DNA from: Henningerozyma blattae CBS 6284
Taxonomy: Eukaryota > Ascomycota > Saccharomycetes > Saccharomycetales > Saccharomycetaceae
Length of the DNA: 64,000 bases
NCBI RefSeq assembly: GCF_000315915.1
Contig: NC_020185.1
Span: 1-64,000, forward strand
Reading direction: 5' to 3'
The position numbers and the translations under genes are program-made. The notes under the pieces are model-generated. The model saw only the letters and a list, made by a program, of their open reading frames with translations, made no database searches and had not been told where the DNA came from. Positions 1-16,780 of this stretch are shown one piece after another (position 1 is the first letter of the stretch; each line of letters opens with the position of its first letter).

Positions 1-2
1 CA

Positions 3-6440
<6,438 letters not shown>

Positions 6441-7141
6441 GTTCTTGACAAACTGAAATTATTGTTTTATTACTTCAGATTTTGGTATTCATTTATGAAT
6501 ACTTGATGTTTAGTTCGTTTATATAACTTTATATTTTAAATAAAGCATTATTATATTTTTAACAATGGAAATGACATTGTTATTTGATCTATGTATTAGT
6601 TTTCTATGATATTTATTACGATTTAAGGTAAGTTGTCTTTTCTTGGCCTTAAATTTTAGTAATTTTGAAACAAGGTTTGTATTCCTTGTTTTAAATCAAA
6701 ATTTATTCTATAGAAAATAAACGCAGGAAAGAAATGCAATATGAACAAAGAGATAAATATCAATATTTGATATCTTTCAAAAAAATTATTAAATAAGGTT
6801 TTTTAAATAGATAATAGTTTTATGCGACATTCGAATCTTTTATAGTAGCGTTAATACCCGACATAGTTTTGACAATAATTCTGTTTAATAGATAGCTACA
6901 AGTATAGAAACCTTCTGCTCCATTAAAGTAAGAAAACAAAGTATATAAAACCACTTAAAGTATAAAGCAATGTTGAGCATAAAATATTACCTACTAAGTA
7001 ATATTTTTATACAACCTGCATTTCTCGGAATATATATAGAGCTCGTTTTTATATACTTTTGTAGTTTTATATACATATTTAGCTGGAGGAGGACAATTAT
7101 AAGAACAGTTAATACGAAAAAGATCCGACAAGATATAACAG
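6441..7141. other. Intergenic region downstream of the adhesin
   Basis: AT-rich sequence without a convincing gene. It should carry the adhesin 3' UTR and polyadenylation signals (several TA-rich stretches such as tatataac around 6517-6540). A 67-codon reading frame around 6970-7173 runs into the LTR and has no recognisable content. Confidence 0.6.
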
Positions 7142-7559
7142 TGGCAGAGCTGTGGCTTTGTTATAATGGATAATGAAGCATGAATATCATCATAATTGGG
7201 GCTTTATGCAACAACTAATAACTTAATATGATTGATAACCCAACATGCATTAAGCATACTTGGTCCCACTACTAACAATACCCAGGTACTGATATTAAGA
7301 ATGCATAAGGATATGATAGATTCTATTTTTGTATCAGGTAGTCAACTCGTTGATGATGGATCTGTTCATTTTTTGGATTATAAATTACTACGAAAATACC
7401 CCAGTAGTTTAAATTGTTCATTGTATATACTGTATATATTCTATATAAGTAAGGAGATTTTTCTATATCAAATAGTATAAAAATTATTCAACAAGTAACC
7501 TAACTAAGATATAAAAAAACAATGAGTATAAATATTTTGAGCGCTGTAAACGCTGACCA
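7142..7559 (+). mobile_element. Solo LTR, family B (old copy)
   Basis: Begins TGGCAGAGCTGTGGC and ends CGCTGACCA, matching the ends of the better preserved copies at 25450 and 51156. The copies share internal landmarks along the length, including aacatgcattaagcatac, ccattttttgga and ggagattttt. Flanks (aacag and ttttt) show no target duplication and the sequence has drifted, so this is an old insertion. No internal retrotransposon sequence is attached. Confidence 0.75.
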
Positions 7560-8368
7560 TTTTTATACGTAATACTAATAAAATCCCAATTAGGTAATTC
7601 ATGTGTTATAAGGTTATCTAACAGAGTAGTGCGTTTGTCATAGGCTTAACTAATAACATAACATGTATGTCATAAATTTTATTTTTAAAGTGCTTGATGT
7701 GTCATAATATTCAATAAATAAATTTCATGATGCACTAAACAGATAACCTAAGTGGAAATTTTTTCATCCTACATTGATCATGAATTTCTTCCCAAATAAA
7801 ACGTATAAATAACCAACCCAAGATCGATTTATAAGTTTGTATTTATTAGGTTTCTTTATATACATTTGATTCATACTAAGAAGAACAGGAGGCTTTCTAT
7901 AAAAAGTTTATGCCATTAACTAAAGAAATTACTTTCTAAGCATGTCGGATTCTAGTAATAATATTACTTATAACACCGATGAAAAGATTTATTTTAAGCA
8001 TGTGATTTTCACTCTCTCCATCAATTTATATAATATTTACAAAACTTGTGACCTGCACTTATAACAATCTATATAGCCTTTTACGAATCATTCCTCTTTT
8101 TCGAAGATATCGGAGGCAGTTTATTTGCATTAAACAACGTTTTAAGACTAGGCTTATTCAAGTTCTACTTGTAAATATATGCAATACCTTAAATATAATT
8201 ACACAATGTATATCAACTGGCATTATCATCAATATGAGATGATGGGAAAAAAATGCTAAGTTTTAATTATATATTATAAAGAGCAATATTCTGATAAAAA
8301 GTCTAGAATTCTACTAGATACCTAGCTGAATTCTTGTAATCCATCAAGTTTTTATTTTCTTACTTATT
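7560..8368. other. Intergenic region, LTR to RAD57 3' end
   Basis: AT-rich spacer with many stops in all frames. A 64-codon frame at 8048-8242 has no recognisable features and is taken as chance. Nothing else seen. Confidence 0.55.
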
Positions 8369-9772
8369 TCAATCGAAGACTGAATTTACACCTCTACGAG
8401 TAATTACAAAATTTATATCATCATTTTTACAATGTCTCGAATATATAACTTTGAAATTTCGTCGTATTTGCCAAAATGTTTTATTACCCTCTGAATTTTC
8501 ACTCGCATCAGTGTTTCTATATTGATTAGAATCCTTTACTAACGGTATCGCTTTATAGGATTTACTCAATAATATTCGTGTTGAAACATGATTTGACCAT
8601 GTCAAACCCAGATTTGGCACCTGAGTTTCTACTTTTAATGTATAGCTATTATTCCTATTATTTCTACACTGCCTAGCTTTAATACTTCGCTTATTCCATC
8701 CAACTAGCCAACCTAGTTGATATTCATAATCCCAAATTTTTGGACAATAATTATTATTATAAAACTTTAATGGCTTATCAGAGACTTGATTAGATAATAC
8801 AATAGAAATGCCATATTTATGACTCAATTTTAATAAGTTTTCAGCCGAATTATCTATATATTTTTTATTATCCTGAATTTGTCTATACATATCATCGAAG
8901 TTAGATTTAGGATGAGTTTTTGTATTCAAGTTATTGTATCTTTTCCTTGGTATTTGTAGTTCGACTCTCATATGATGTGATATTGAATCAATGATAACCA
9001 ATTTAATGTTTGGGTTTCTCTCCAATAAAATTGGTAATTGGACATTTAATATATGATCTTGCGAAATTAAATCGTTACATGAGACAGTATATATTTTCTC
9101 TTGCGAATAATATAAAAAATCGTTTTTTTCAAACTGGTAGCTCTTATATTTTTTGTTTTCTACAATTAAATCTTCCAACCTTCGTGTTGGTAAATCTCCT
9201 TCAGTGGTTATAAAAACACATGAGCCATCCAACCCCCCCTTCTCTATGCCCAATTGAACATTCAATGATAATTGTAATAAAAATTGAGTTTTACCAGATG
9301 AACTTTCACCAAATACTTCAGTTATTTCATGAGTATATATTCCTCCGTTTAAAAGTTGATCAATTTTTGGATCACCTGTTGTAAAATGCTGTATATCATT
9401 GTAATGTTGATTACTTTTCAAAGATTGTCGAGAATTAGTCAAAATATTTGAGCGTATATCAGGTTGCTTCGAAATATTTGGATAATTAATGAGAGTATCC
9501 TGAGCTAACTTATCATTTTCAATTGACACTTCATTTTTTGTTTTAATTAATTGAATAAAGTGATCATTTATTGAATCGAATTCTTTTATTAATTCATTTT
9601 GAAATAAAACAATTTCATTAATAGATCTTTTCAATTTCTTGGATAATTCATTCGGTGATAAAATTAAAAAATCAATTGTAGTAACTTTATTTTCTACACA
9701 CGCATCAAACAGTAAAGAAAATTCCTCCTTATCAATAAGTTTACTCCGTGAATTTTCACTATATAGATCCAT
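8369..9772 (-). CDS. RAD57: DNA repair protein Rad57 (Rad51 paralog)
   Basis: A 467-residue RecA/Rad51-family ATPase, close to the usual Rad57 length of about 460. Walker A is GESSSGKT at residues 155-162, preceded by the typical FTTGDPKIDQLLNGG entry (about 130-144). Walker B is LVIID at 258-262, followed by SISHHMRVEL. A conserved LSNQVSDKP strand follows in the ATPase core. Rad57 forms a heterodimer with Rad55 that helps load Rad51 on single-stranded DNA in homologous recombination in the nucleus. Its neighbour RCR on the same strand matches S. cerevisiae, where RCR2 and RAD57 are adjacent (YDR003W/YDR004W). An MCB element lies 159 bp upstream. The N-terminal region is helical and poorly conserved, as in the family. 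Confidence 0.9.
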   Translation of the reverse strand: MDLYSENSRSKLIDKEEFSLLFDACVENKVTTIDFLILSPNELSKKLKRSINEIVLFQNELIKEFDSINDHFIQLIKTKNEVSIENDKLAQDTLINYPNISKQPDIRSNILTNSRQSLKSNQHYNDIQHFTTGDPKIDQLLNGGIYTHEITEVFGESSSGKTQFLLQLSLNVQLGIEKGGLDGSCVFITTEGDLPTRRLEDLIVENKKYKSYQFEKNDFLYYSQEKIYTVSCNDLISQDHILNVQLPILLERNPNIKLVIIDSISHHMRVELQIPRKRYNNLNTKTHPKSNFDDMYRQIQDNKKYIDNSAENLLKLSHKYGISIVLSNQVSDKPLKFYNNNYCPKIWDYEYQLGWLVGWNKRSIKARQCRNNRNNSYTLKVETQVPNLGLTWSNHVSTRILLSKSYKAIPLVKDSNQYRNTDASENSEGNKTFWQIRRNFKVIYSRHCKNDDINFVITRRGVNSVFD

Positions 9773-10603
9773 ATGGTAAAACAGAAGCCAGAAATTCTCT
9801 TTATTTATTCTTTTTTTTGAAGAACTTCTGTTGATGATCGGTATCTGAAGGTCTCCTCATTCGGTTTTTTTTTTTTTTTTTTTTCATTTCTTCTGTTGTA
9901 AATAGATTTTCCAAATATTGCTTCTAATTTACGCGTCAAGAGTTGAAAATTTAGGGATTACTTTTTGAGCGGGTAATCTTTAAGAGGTATTATATATTTA
10001 TGAAATATATACAGAATTATGCATAAGCCATTAGAATAATATTCACGTCCGGGATAGCAGTACAAAATAGAAAGCTGCTTTTCAATATAAAACGATTCTG
10101 CAAAAACTTTTCTCCTCAGAGAATATAACTATATTATACCGTGTAACCTATGTTATAGTTAATTCCAGCTATCATAGAGTATTAACACATGGTCTAAACA
10201 AATCTATGCGTTTGTATTTTTACTTATCCGTATAATTAAATATCGATATGATGGCTTCCGAACATAAGAGATTGATGATTTATTATTATTTCCATTATAG
10301 CGTATAAATAAACGAGTAAATGGTGTATATGGACATCAGTTAATAATGTATCAAAAAGCGTACAAAAGGAATATAGGGGGGTATAAGTTTTTATATTATC
10401 ATTACAATATATCACTTTTAGACAATACTTTTTTTAGAGTTTTTTAATATGAAAAGATGGAACATATAAAATACCAAGTTGGAAGATATGAAATATTGGT
10501 AAACAGTAGTAAAATAAAGTCTAATAATCAAGTTTACAAAAACAGATAACCATTAGACAAGGTTAGAATATATTAAGGGTAGGTTACAGGTGTATTATAA
10601 CAA
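9773..10603. other. RAD57 promoter and RCR 3' region
   Basis: Contains a T-run at about 9867-9884 (on the RAD57 sense strand a poly(dA) promoter tract), an MCB at 9931-9936, then AT-rich sequence. No gene or RNA seen. Confidence 0.6.
9931..9936. promoter_or_regulatory. MCB element (ACGCGT) upstream of RAD57
   Basis: Exact palindromic MluI cell-cycle box ACGCGT, 159 bp before the RAD57 start codon. In yeasts this site binds MBF (Mbp1-Swi6) and drives G1/S expression of replication and repair genes. The match and position are seen; the regulation is inferred. Confidence 0.55.
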
Positions 10604-11437
10604 TCACATTTTAACTTTTTCTGGAAATCTAATGTTTTCTTGTTGAACTTCCGAGGAGCTAGAATCACTTGACAAACTCCTATTATCATGATCTAGAATA
10701 TCCGGAGTATTTGATCTTCCAATTGTAGTAGTGCCTTCAGCACCCAACGCGTAATAGTTGTATCTTCTTAATTCATATTCATGATCAGGATTCTTATTAT
10801 TAGCTGACTTAGTTAGATCACTATTATGAGAAGTAGGTGGAAAATGCGATTCCCTAAGCCTTGCGGGGTCAGGTCTCGTTAGATCTAGCCCGTCTTCATC
10901 TTCACCAACTGGTCCTATTAGATTATTACAAATATTACTTGATTCTGGCATTACAAAATCATTCCTAGCTATTGGAATTCGATTACTTGTAGATTGATTT
11001 GCCGGATATAAAGGTTCTAAATCAGGTGGTGCAATGTACTCTGCTTTATTATTCAAATGAAATTCTCCTCTTGCATCATAATGACCCAAATCCTGTGGGT
11101 TTGCCTGTTCAGAATATTCAGGTACATAATCTATGACATTATCACCATGTGAATTATAATGGTAATCTCTCTCACTTTGCCTATATGTTGGTGGAGTTAT
11201 CCAAGACGTTCCTCTAATAGGTTGTTGTCCTCTAGTGATTCTTCTTCTATTAACTCTAAACATAACTGTTATCATAATGAAAAACAATAGCAAAAATAAA
11301 ACAAATAAAATATATTTTGCCCATTTCCATGAACCTGTACTATAAGGATCATCTTTATCGCTAATAAAATAACCTGAATTGGAATCATCAACGCCTGTAT
11401 TATCTGAAGCCCTTTGAAATAAAGATGGAGTGTCCAT
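10604..11437 (-). CDS. Rcr1/Rcr2-family membrane protein (Congo red resistance)
   Basis: A 277-residue protein with one membrane segment at about residues 40-60 (AKYILFVLFLLLFFIMITVMF). It is followed by the family signature RRRITRGQQPIRGTSWITPP (64-83) and a PPTY motif at 82-85, a typical docking site for the WW domains of ubiquitin ligase Rsp5. VPEY and a second conserved patch (LGHYDARGEF) follow, then a low-complexity cytosolic tail. Rcr1 (ER) and Rcr2 (endosome to vacuole) regulate chitin deposition and plasma-membrane protein sorting in S. cerevisiae. Context cannot say which paralog this is: GPI18 is the RCR1 neighbour, while RAD57 and YRB1 are RCR2 neighbours, as expected if this is the single survivor of the ancestral locus. 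Confidence 0.88.
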   Translation of the reverse strand: MDTPSLFQRASDNTGVDDSNSGYFISDKDDPYSTGSWKWAKYILFVLFLLLFFIMITVMFRVNRRRITRGQQPIRGTSWITPPTYRQSERDYHYNSHGDNVIDYVPEYSEQANPQDLGHYDARGEFHLNNKAEYIAPPDLEPLYPANQSTSNRIPIARNDFVMPESSNICNNLIGPVGEDEDGLDLTRPDPARLRESHFPPTSHNSDLTKSANNKNPDHEYELRRYNYYALGAEGTTTIGRSNTPDILDHDNRSLSSDSSSSEVQQENIRFPEKVKM

Positions 11438-12208
11438 TCTAATTTATTATTAATTTTTTCTTTCAGTATCTTTTAAACTTTGTACAAAGTTCTAGTATTC
11501 AATTGCGAATTAGAATAACTCATAAACAAAACTGGTTGAATATTTCACTAGTATTCAGAGTCTGATATACAGATTAAAAAATTTTTTTTGCTAATTACTA
11601 TTATGAAATCTGGCAGTCAAGTAATACCTTCAATGACAAACGATTGTATATGCTCCTACTACGAGAAGAAATACAGTGAAATTAGGTTTAACTTAAAGCT
11701 CGTCAAAATTTCGCTTTTCTTACTCATGGTATGAGAGGTTATGCTATCTACTTTATTGCTAAAACAATAATAATTTGTAAAGCAAATTCTCGAGGCACTG
11801 TTATTATTCTTCCACTTGTAGTCCATTCCACAAAGCGTACGTATTAGGTAAAAATGGCCCAATACGCCTCCTTCCCATTCCGGAGAGCGCCAATAAACAC
11901 CAAAACGGGAAAAACCCCATCACACAAGGCTCAGCAATCCGACGACAAATTCTGTACAACAAAAGCAATTCTGCAATGCCTTCAGCTGGGTAAGAGACAT
12001 GTAGAACCCATTGAACAACATGTGAAAATTTGCACTTTTGAATCATGCTTAGCAACGAACGAGTGACTTCTAAAACAATGGAGAGAATATTGACATCACT
12101 TTTATCATTGTAATACAACAATCTAGGAAGATCACTCTTTGCTGTAGGTTTCAAGGCTTGCTAGCTATTTTGAACTTTATCTCTCCAGTAAGATACGACA
12201 CGCTTACG
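11438..12208. other. Divergent promoter region RCR / GPI18
   Basis: About 770 bp. The part at 11840-12060 is less AT-rich and is open in several frames, giving 70-116-codon frames on both strands (for example 11804-12154 minus). None resembles a known protein, so I take it as regulatory or chance. No RNA gene recognised. Confidence 0.5.
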
Positions 12209-13612
12209 ATGAAGAACACACTTCTGTTTTTAATATGCTGTCGAATATTTCAATATGCTCTAGTTATATTCTCCCCATCGCCTGGGTTTGATACCTCTAC
12301 GACACTGTTTTTGGAGGAAGCTGGTCTATGCAGAAAAATTAGCTTCTGGGAGACTCATTTATGGAATAAACTACTATCTTGGGATTCAATATATTTCCTT
12401 AAAACATCGTTACAACCAGATGCAAATCCACAATATGAACATGAATATGCGTTTTCTCCTCTGTGGGCATCAGTTATCCGCTATACTAGTGTATTGTGTG
12501 GTATAGAGCTACCTGCAGACTTCAAGTCTGATACAAATGCTCATTATTTAGATACAGTGTATGCAGTTTTAAAAATTGCAGTATCTTTAAATAACTTGCT
12601 GATCCTTATTGGATCAATACTGCTCTGGCACTTAACTGATATTTATTTTTCAAATACAAATTATAGTAAGAAATATCGTTTAAGGCTATGCCGTATCACA
12701 GTTACAATTTTTTCTGTATCATCTATGGCAGGGTTTATGACTTCCATATATTCGGAATCCCTAGCTTTATGTTTTTCATTTACAGGCCTGATATTCCATC
12801 ATCGGAGTTTAAATATATCACATACATTTAAACATAATGGAGTTTATTCCCTATTATTATATTTTTGGTCGATGATTTGCTTTATATTAGCTACTCAAGT
12901 ACGTTCTAATTGCTTATTATTGGGAATTTATTATCTATTTGATCTACTTGCTTGTATAAGGAATAGTAACAATATAATATGCTTTAATATACCGTTATTA
13001 TCTGGTCTAGGTTTATTCGTATCTTGGATTTACACTCAATATTACTTTCCATTTTGTAAATTTTGTTTGCAAAATAGAGGTGAATGGTGCTTAACTACAT
13101 GGAATATTCCATATTTACCTTTCGTAACTAAGATATCATTATATCAATACATTCAATCTATACACTGGCATGTTGGATTTTTAAAATATTGGACTATAAA
13201 TAACATTCCAAACTTTATATTTGCCTTACCAAATATTGTCATATTAATATCAGCGTCCGTATATTTTATGAAAGATAGAACGTTCAAACGTATACCTTTG
13301 ATTTATATTAACTTTTCTTTATGCTTAATATTAATATTTTTTGCCAATGTTCAAATTATAAATCGAGTAAGTTCTTTCTTACCTTTACATCTATGGTATA
13401 TTGCAATAATTTTAATTAATCAATCGATTTTAAATGATAAAAAATTAAAAGTTAAAAAGGAAAAAAAAACAATTTCAAAAGACATTATTATTAAAAAAAC
13501 GTTTCTAGGAAACAATATTCATTATATTATTGTCAACTATTATTTAATCTGGTTAGTTATATGGTTCCCATTACAAACGATATTTTTTGCGTCGTTCTTA
13601 CCCCCAGCGTAA
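12209..13612 (+). CDS. GPI18: GPI mannosyltransferase 2 (Gpi18 / PIG-V)
   Basis: A hydrophobic ER membrane protein of 467 residues from this start; the yeast protein is about 433. The start chosen is the ATG at 12209 because the following residues (a hydrophobic stretch, then FQYALVIFSPSPGFDTSTT) align with the beginning of the known protein. An in-frame ATG at 12158 would add 17 residues. Family hallmarks are FDTST near residue 30, the WNKLLSWDSIYFLK loop with its luminal acidic residue, and HEYAFSPLW, followed by many membrane segments to the C-terminus. Gpi18 adds the second mannose to the GPI precursor in the ER lumen together with Pga1. It is divergent from RCR exactly as GPI18/RCR1 are in S. 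cerevisiae (YBR004C/YBR005W). The run of lysines near residues 410-430 is a cytosolic loop. Confidence 0.88.
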   Translation: MKNTLLFLICCRIFQYALVIFSPSPGFDTSTTLFLEEAGLCRKISFWETHLWNKLLSWDSIYFLKTSLQPDANPQYEHEYAFSPLWASVIRYTSVLCGIELPADFKSDTNAHYLDTVYAVLKIAVSLNNLLILIGSILLWHLTDIYFSNTNYSKKYRLRLCRITVTIFSVSSMAGFMTSIYSESLALCFSFTGLIFHHRSLNISHTFKHNGVYSLLLYFWSMICFILATQVRSNCLLLGIYYLFDLLACIRNSNNIICFNIPLLSGLGLFVSWIYTQYYFPFCKFCLQNRGEWCLTTWNIPYLPFVTKISLYQYIQSIHWHVGFLKYWTINNIPNFIFALPNIVILISASVYFMKDRTFKRIPLIYINFSLCLILIFFANVQIINRVSSFLPLHLWYIAIILINQSILNDKKLKVKKEKKTISKDIIIKKTFLGNNIHYIIVNYYLIWLVIWFPLQTIFFASFLPPA

Positions 13613-13867
13613 AAAAAAGTGCATTCTACTTGTAAAAATAAAAATAGTAAAATAAACTATATATGGTGAGAGTGTGTTACAAATAAAATATTGAAGAAGA
13701 AATGTATGTATTCTTTCCATTATAAAAAAGTATTATATAAAGAGTAATGGCTGATGATATATATATATATATATATGTATATAAATCAATAATAATTATT
13801 CTAATTATCACAGAAATAAACAAAAGATTAACGAAAGTAAAAGTTCATACTTTCCATGTTGTTTTAT

Positions 13868-14473
13868 TTATTTAATTTTTGAGTCTTTTTCGAATTCTTC
13901 CTTAAATTTATCAGCGTTTTCTTTATTACCAAATCTAATGGCAAAGGTAAAAGCCTCAGCAGGGCCTTCAGCTACATCTGCTGTGCATGTGTATACCCAA
14001 GATCTGTCTGAACCAACGTTGGGCTTTAATTGATATTCAGGAGAGATAATATGATTAGCACATACCTTTAGAGTCTTATCTCTTCTCATCAATAATCTAA
14101 CTTTCTTAGTTTCTTTATTTTGCAAGAATTTACAATCCCCAGTACCTCTTTCTTTCCATTCTTTATTTTCAGCATCAAATCTAAATAATTTGGCTCTAAC
14201 TTTATGTAATACTTCTTCATTTTCTTCATTAGTCTTGACATCAACTTTTTCTAAATGAACTATTGGCTCGAAATGAACATCTGTTTCTTCTTCTTCTTCA
14301 GTTTCAGCTTTAGCTTTTTTGTCATCTCCAGCATCTTCTTTCTCTTCCTTTACTTCTTCTTTCTTTACTTCCTTCTTACCACCAAACATTGAGAAAACCG
14401 CAGCAGATGGAGGTTTTTGAGTAGACTCATTAGTTGGCTTTTCGGCTGGATTAGAAGCAATTTTTTCAGACAT
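13868..14473 (-). CDS. YRB1: Ran-binding protein 1 (RanBP1)
   Basis: 201 residues from the ATG at 14471-14473, the same length as S. cerevisiae Yrb1. An upstream in-frame ATG (14536) would add 21 residues that have no counterpart. The N-terminus carries the conserved [14 protein letters not shown] patch and an acidic stretch. A RanBD follows, with [15 protein letters not shown], the [21 protein letters not shown] strand pair, [14 protein letters not shown] and the invariant [12 protein letters not shown]. Yrb1 binds Ran-GTP in the cytoplasm and, with RanGAP, drives GTP hydrolysis and release of export complexes; it is essential in yeast. It lies on the same strand as RCR, as YDR002W and YDR003W do. 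Confidence 0.95.
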   Translation of the reverse strand: MSEKIASNPAEKPTNESTQKPPSAAVFSMFGGKKEVKKEEVKEEKEDAGDDKKAKAETEEEEETDVHFEPIVHLEKVDVKTNEENEEVLHKVRAKLFRFDAENKEWKERGTGDCKFLQNKETKKVRLLMRRDKTLKVCANHIISPEYQLKPNVGSDRSWVYTCTADVAEGPAEAFTFAIRFGNKENADKFKEEFEKDSKIK

Positions 14474-15034
14474 GTTAATTGTAATTGATGAGTGTAAGTA
14501 ATGATATTCTTGTCCAATATATGTATCGTAAGACAATTCACAACAAAAGTATATTTAATGCCAATCCAAATAAAGGAATGTTTGTTGTAAGGTAAAGATA
14601 TGCTACTTTGTGGTAATTGGACAATACGGGAAGCCATTCTCAACAATATATAAAGAAAAATTCAGATATGATCTGTAAAACCTATGTTAACAAACAATGC
14701 ATTGATCGGTTTGACGGGCTTCGAATCTTCACATCTCCAGGAGACTGGTGTATTTGAAAAAATTTCATTGAAAAGTACGGTAAGAGGAACAGAGCGAAAA
14801 ATCTTTAAAAAACTCAGATTGCCGAGGCGACAATAAACAAGGCAAAAATGAGTTTGTGTCACTCTAAAAAAAAAGATACGACAGTAAAGATATAAGGAAT
14901 ATTAGGGCTACTAGTATAATTTGCTTTCAGAAAAAAGAGATAGCAGAGTCATAAATAGAGTAAATATTTGGCTCGAGCTACTGGTATATATTTATCTACA
15001 TATGCATATATAAATACGTATGGGAGTGACGAAC
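14474..15034. other. YRB1 promoter / NHP10 3' region
   Basis: 561 bp without a gene. A moderate-complexity stretch at 14680-14830 is open for 66 codons on the minus strand but resembles nothing known. This short spacer is one of the breakpoints of the rearranged pericentromeric order; no centromere-like element was found in it. Confidence 0.55.
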
Positions 15035-16237
15035 CTATTCAGCTGCCACGTCGTCTTCTAAACGTTCGAGTACATCCATACCATTAGTAACGCTATCTTC
15101 TGTTCCTTCATCAATATCGTCCTCTTCTCCTGCTTCATCCCCTTGTCCTTCATCCTCATCCTCTTCTTCGTCTTCTTCTTCGTCCTCTTCATCAATACTA
15201 ATATCCATTGTCACAGCGTCATTTATCGATTCTATATTGTTGGAATTTGCTGGTGTATTGCTATCGCTAATTGCTGATATTTCACCACTTTCGTCACTTT
15301 TTGCTACTAATTTATTCTCATTTTTATTTATTTTTGTAGATTGTTTCGTTTTTGGTATGGTATTCATCGATGGTGGAACGGATGTTTCAGTATCCACTAG
15401 AGATTTGATTTGCATTTCATTCTTCGGCGGAGAAAGTTCTACAGCTGTATTCAATTTAGAAGTCGCAGTATCAACTGAATTATTAGTTGAAGAGCTGTTA
15501 ACATTCCCTTTTCCATATTTTGTGTTATAAATCTGCATTTCACGTTGGTATCTTAACCTATCTTCACTATATAATTTGTAATATGGCTTTCTTTCTTGTT
15601 CATCCAAATTCTTCCAAGCTTCTGCAAGAGCCTTAGTCACATCTGCAGATCCACTTTGTTTGATTTTTTCTTTAGTTTCCTCACAAAATAGTAAATAGGC
15701 ATTTGTAGGTCTTTTTGGTAAATTTGGGTCTCTGTCCTTTAACTTTTGAGCTCTTGTCCTATGTATTTTGTTCGCCTTATTCTTACCTTTACGAATGGGC
15801 TTGCGAGCAGACGTTTTCCCAGTTGATGAATTTGTCAGAACTTGAGGATTGCCAGAGTTGATATTATTCTGAGATCTACCTTCACTATTAATGCTACGTC
15901 CACTTTCAGTAGAAAGACTAGTTGATCCAGCACTCATACCATTACCTATATTGTTACTAATTACATGCTTAATACTAGAATTTATAATGCTACTGATATT
16001 ATTGTCACCATTAGCATTTGCTGCATTTTCAATCGTCAATAAAGTTGGCAAAGGATTTTCATCCTTAATATTTGTAATTGAATCAATCCGTGATTCTAAC
16101 CTTTCCAAAAGAATACTGTACTCGAGTCTTAACCGTTTAATTGAAAAACGAGTACGCTTAATACTTAACCCTAGAGTTTCATTTGCTTCTTTCAGTTTAT
16201 TGACTTCGTCAATACTCATTAAATTTTCTTCTGTCAT
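15035..16237 (-). CDS. NHP10: HMG-box subunit of the INO80 complex (Nhp10)
   Basis: 400 residues. The N-terminus (LGLSIKRTRFSIKRLRLEY, then LLERLESR, residues 22-50) matches the Nhp10 N-terminal helix. A single HMG box lies at about 171-238 (DPNLPKRPTNAYLLFCEETK... through YYKLYSEDRLRYQREM), preceded by a basic segment (RKPIRKGKNKANKIHRTRAQ, 145-164). Nhp10 binds DNA and nucleosome ends within the INO80 remodeller and affects double-strand break signalling. S. cerevisiae Nhp10 is only about 203 residues; here there is a roughly 100-residue Asn/Ser-rich insertion between the N-terminal helix and the box, plus a long C-terminal tail ending in a highly acidic block (about residues 345-380). It diverges from RMD1, as YDL002C and YDL001W do. 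Confidence 0.9.
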   Translation of the reverse strand: MTEENLMSIDEVNKLKEANETLGLSIKRTRFSIKRLRLEYSILLERLESRIDSITNIKDENPLPTLLTIENAANANGDNNISSIINSSIKHVISNNIGNGMSAGSTSLSTESGRSINSEGRSQNNINSGNPQVLTNSSTGKTSARKPIRKGKNKANKIHRTRAQKLKDRDPNLPKRPTNAYLLFCEETKEKIKQSGSADVTKALAEAWKNLDEQERKPYYKLYSEDRLRYQREMQIYNTKYGKGNVNSSSTNNSVDTATSKLNTAVELSPPKNEMQIKSLVDTETSVPPSMNTIPKTKQSTKINKNENKLVAKSDESGEISAISDSNTPANSNNIESINDAVTMDISIDEEDEEEDEEEDEDEGQGDEAGEEDDIDEGTEDSVTNGMDVLERLEDDVAAE

Positions 16238-16780
16238 TAGTGTCTATTTATAATTTTCCTCTTTTTGATAAATTCCTAAATTATAGAGTTAGTAAAGTGT
16301 CAACCACCACTAAGTATATAATATTTCACAGAGTAGAGCTATCTATATTTTTGTAGGTGTCTTTACCATATTACTACTTGTGATAATGATAAGTATTTCA
16401 TTTTTTCTGTAGTTTTTCATTGATTTCCTTTGATTATTGCGCGAACGTATTTGTTAGTTAATTATCTGGAGACATGAATCACAATTTAATTTGAAAAACT
16501 AACGACCCTGCCGTATTAACTAAGTCAAACCTAAAACAAAACACAAAATAAAGAAATTGAGATGTTACTATCTTATATATTGATTTTATCATAAACATAT
16601 GACATCCATTTTATGTCTACTATAATCCAAGATATTCTAAACTTATTAGGATTGTCGTGATTGGAAGTTTTGTAAATCATTTCAAAGTATCAGCTTATAA
16701 ATCGAAAATACACTATTTACTTTCAATCTAACCTTAATAAAGAGCTTATCCAAATAAATATAATATATTATCAGATAAAA
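16238..16780. other. Divergent promoter region NHP10 / RMD1
   Basis: 543 bp shared promoter region, AT-rich, with no gene or RNA seen. Confidence 0.6.
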
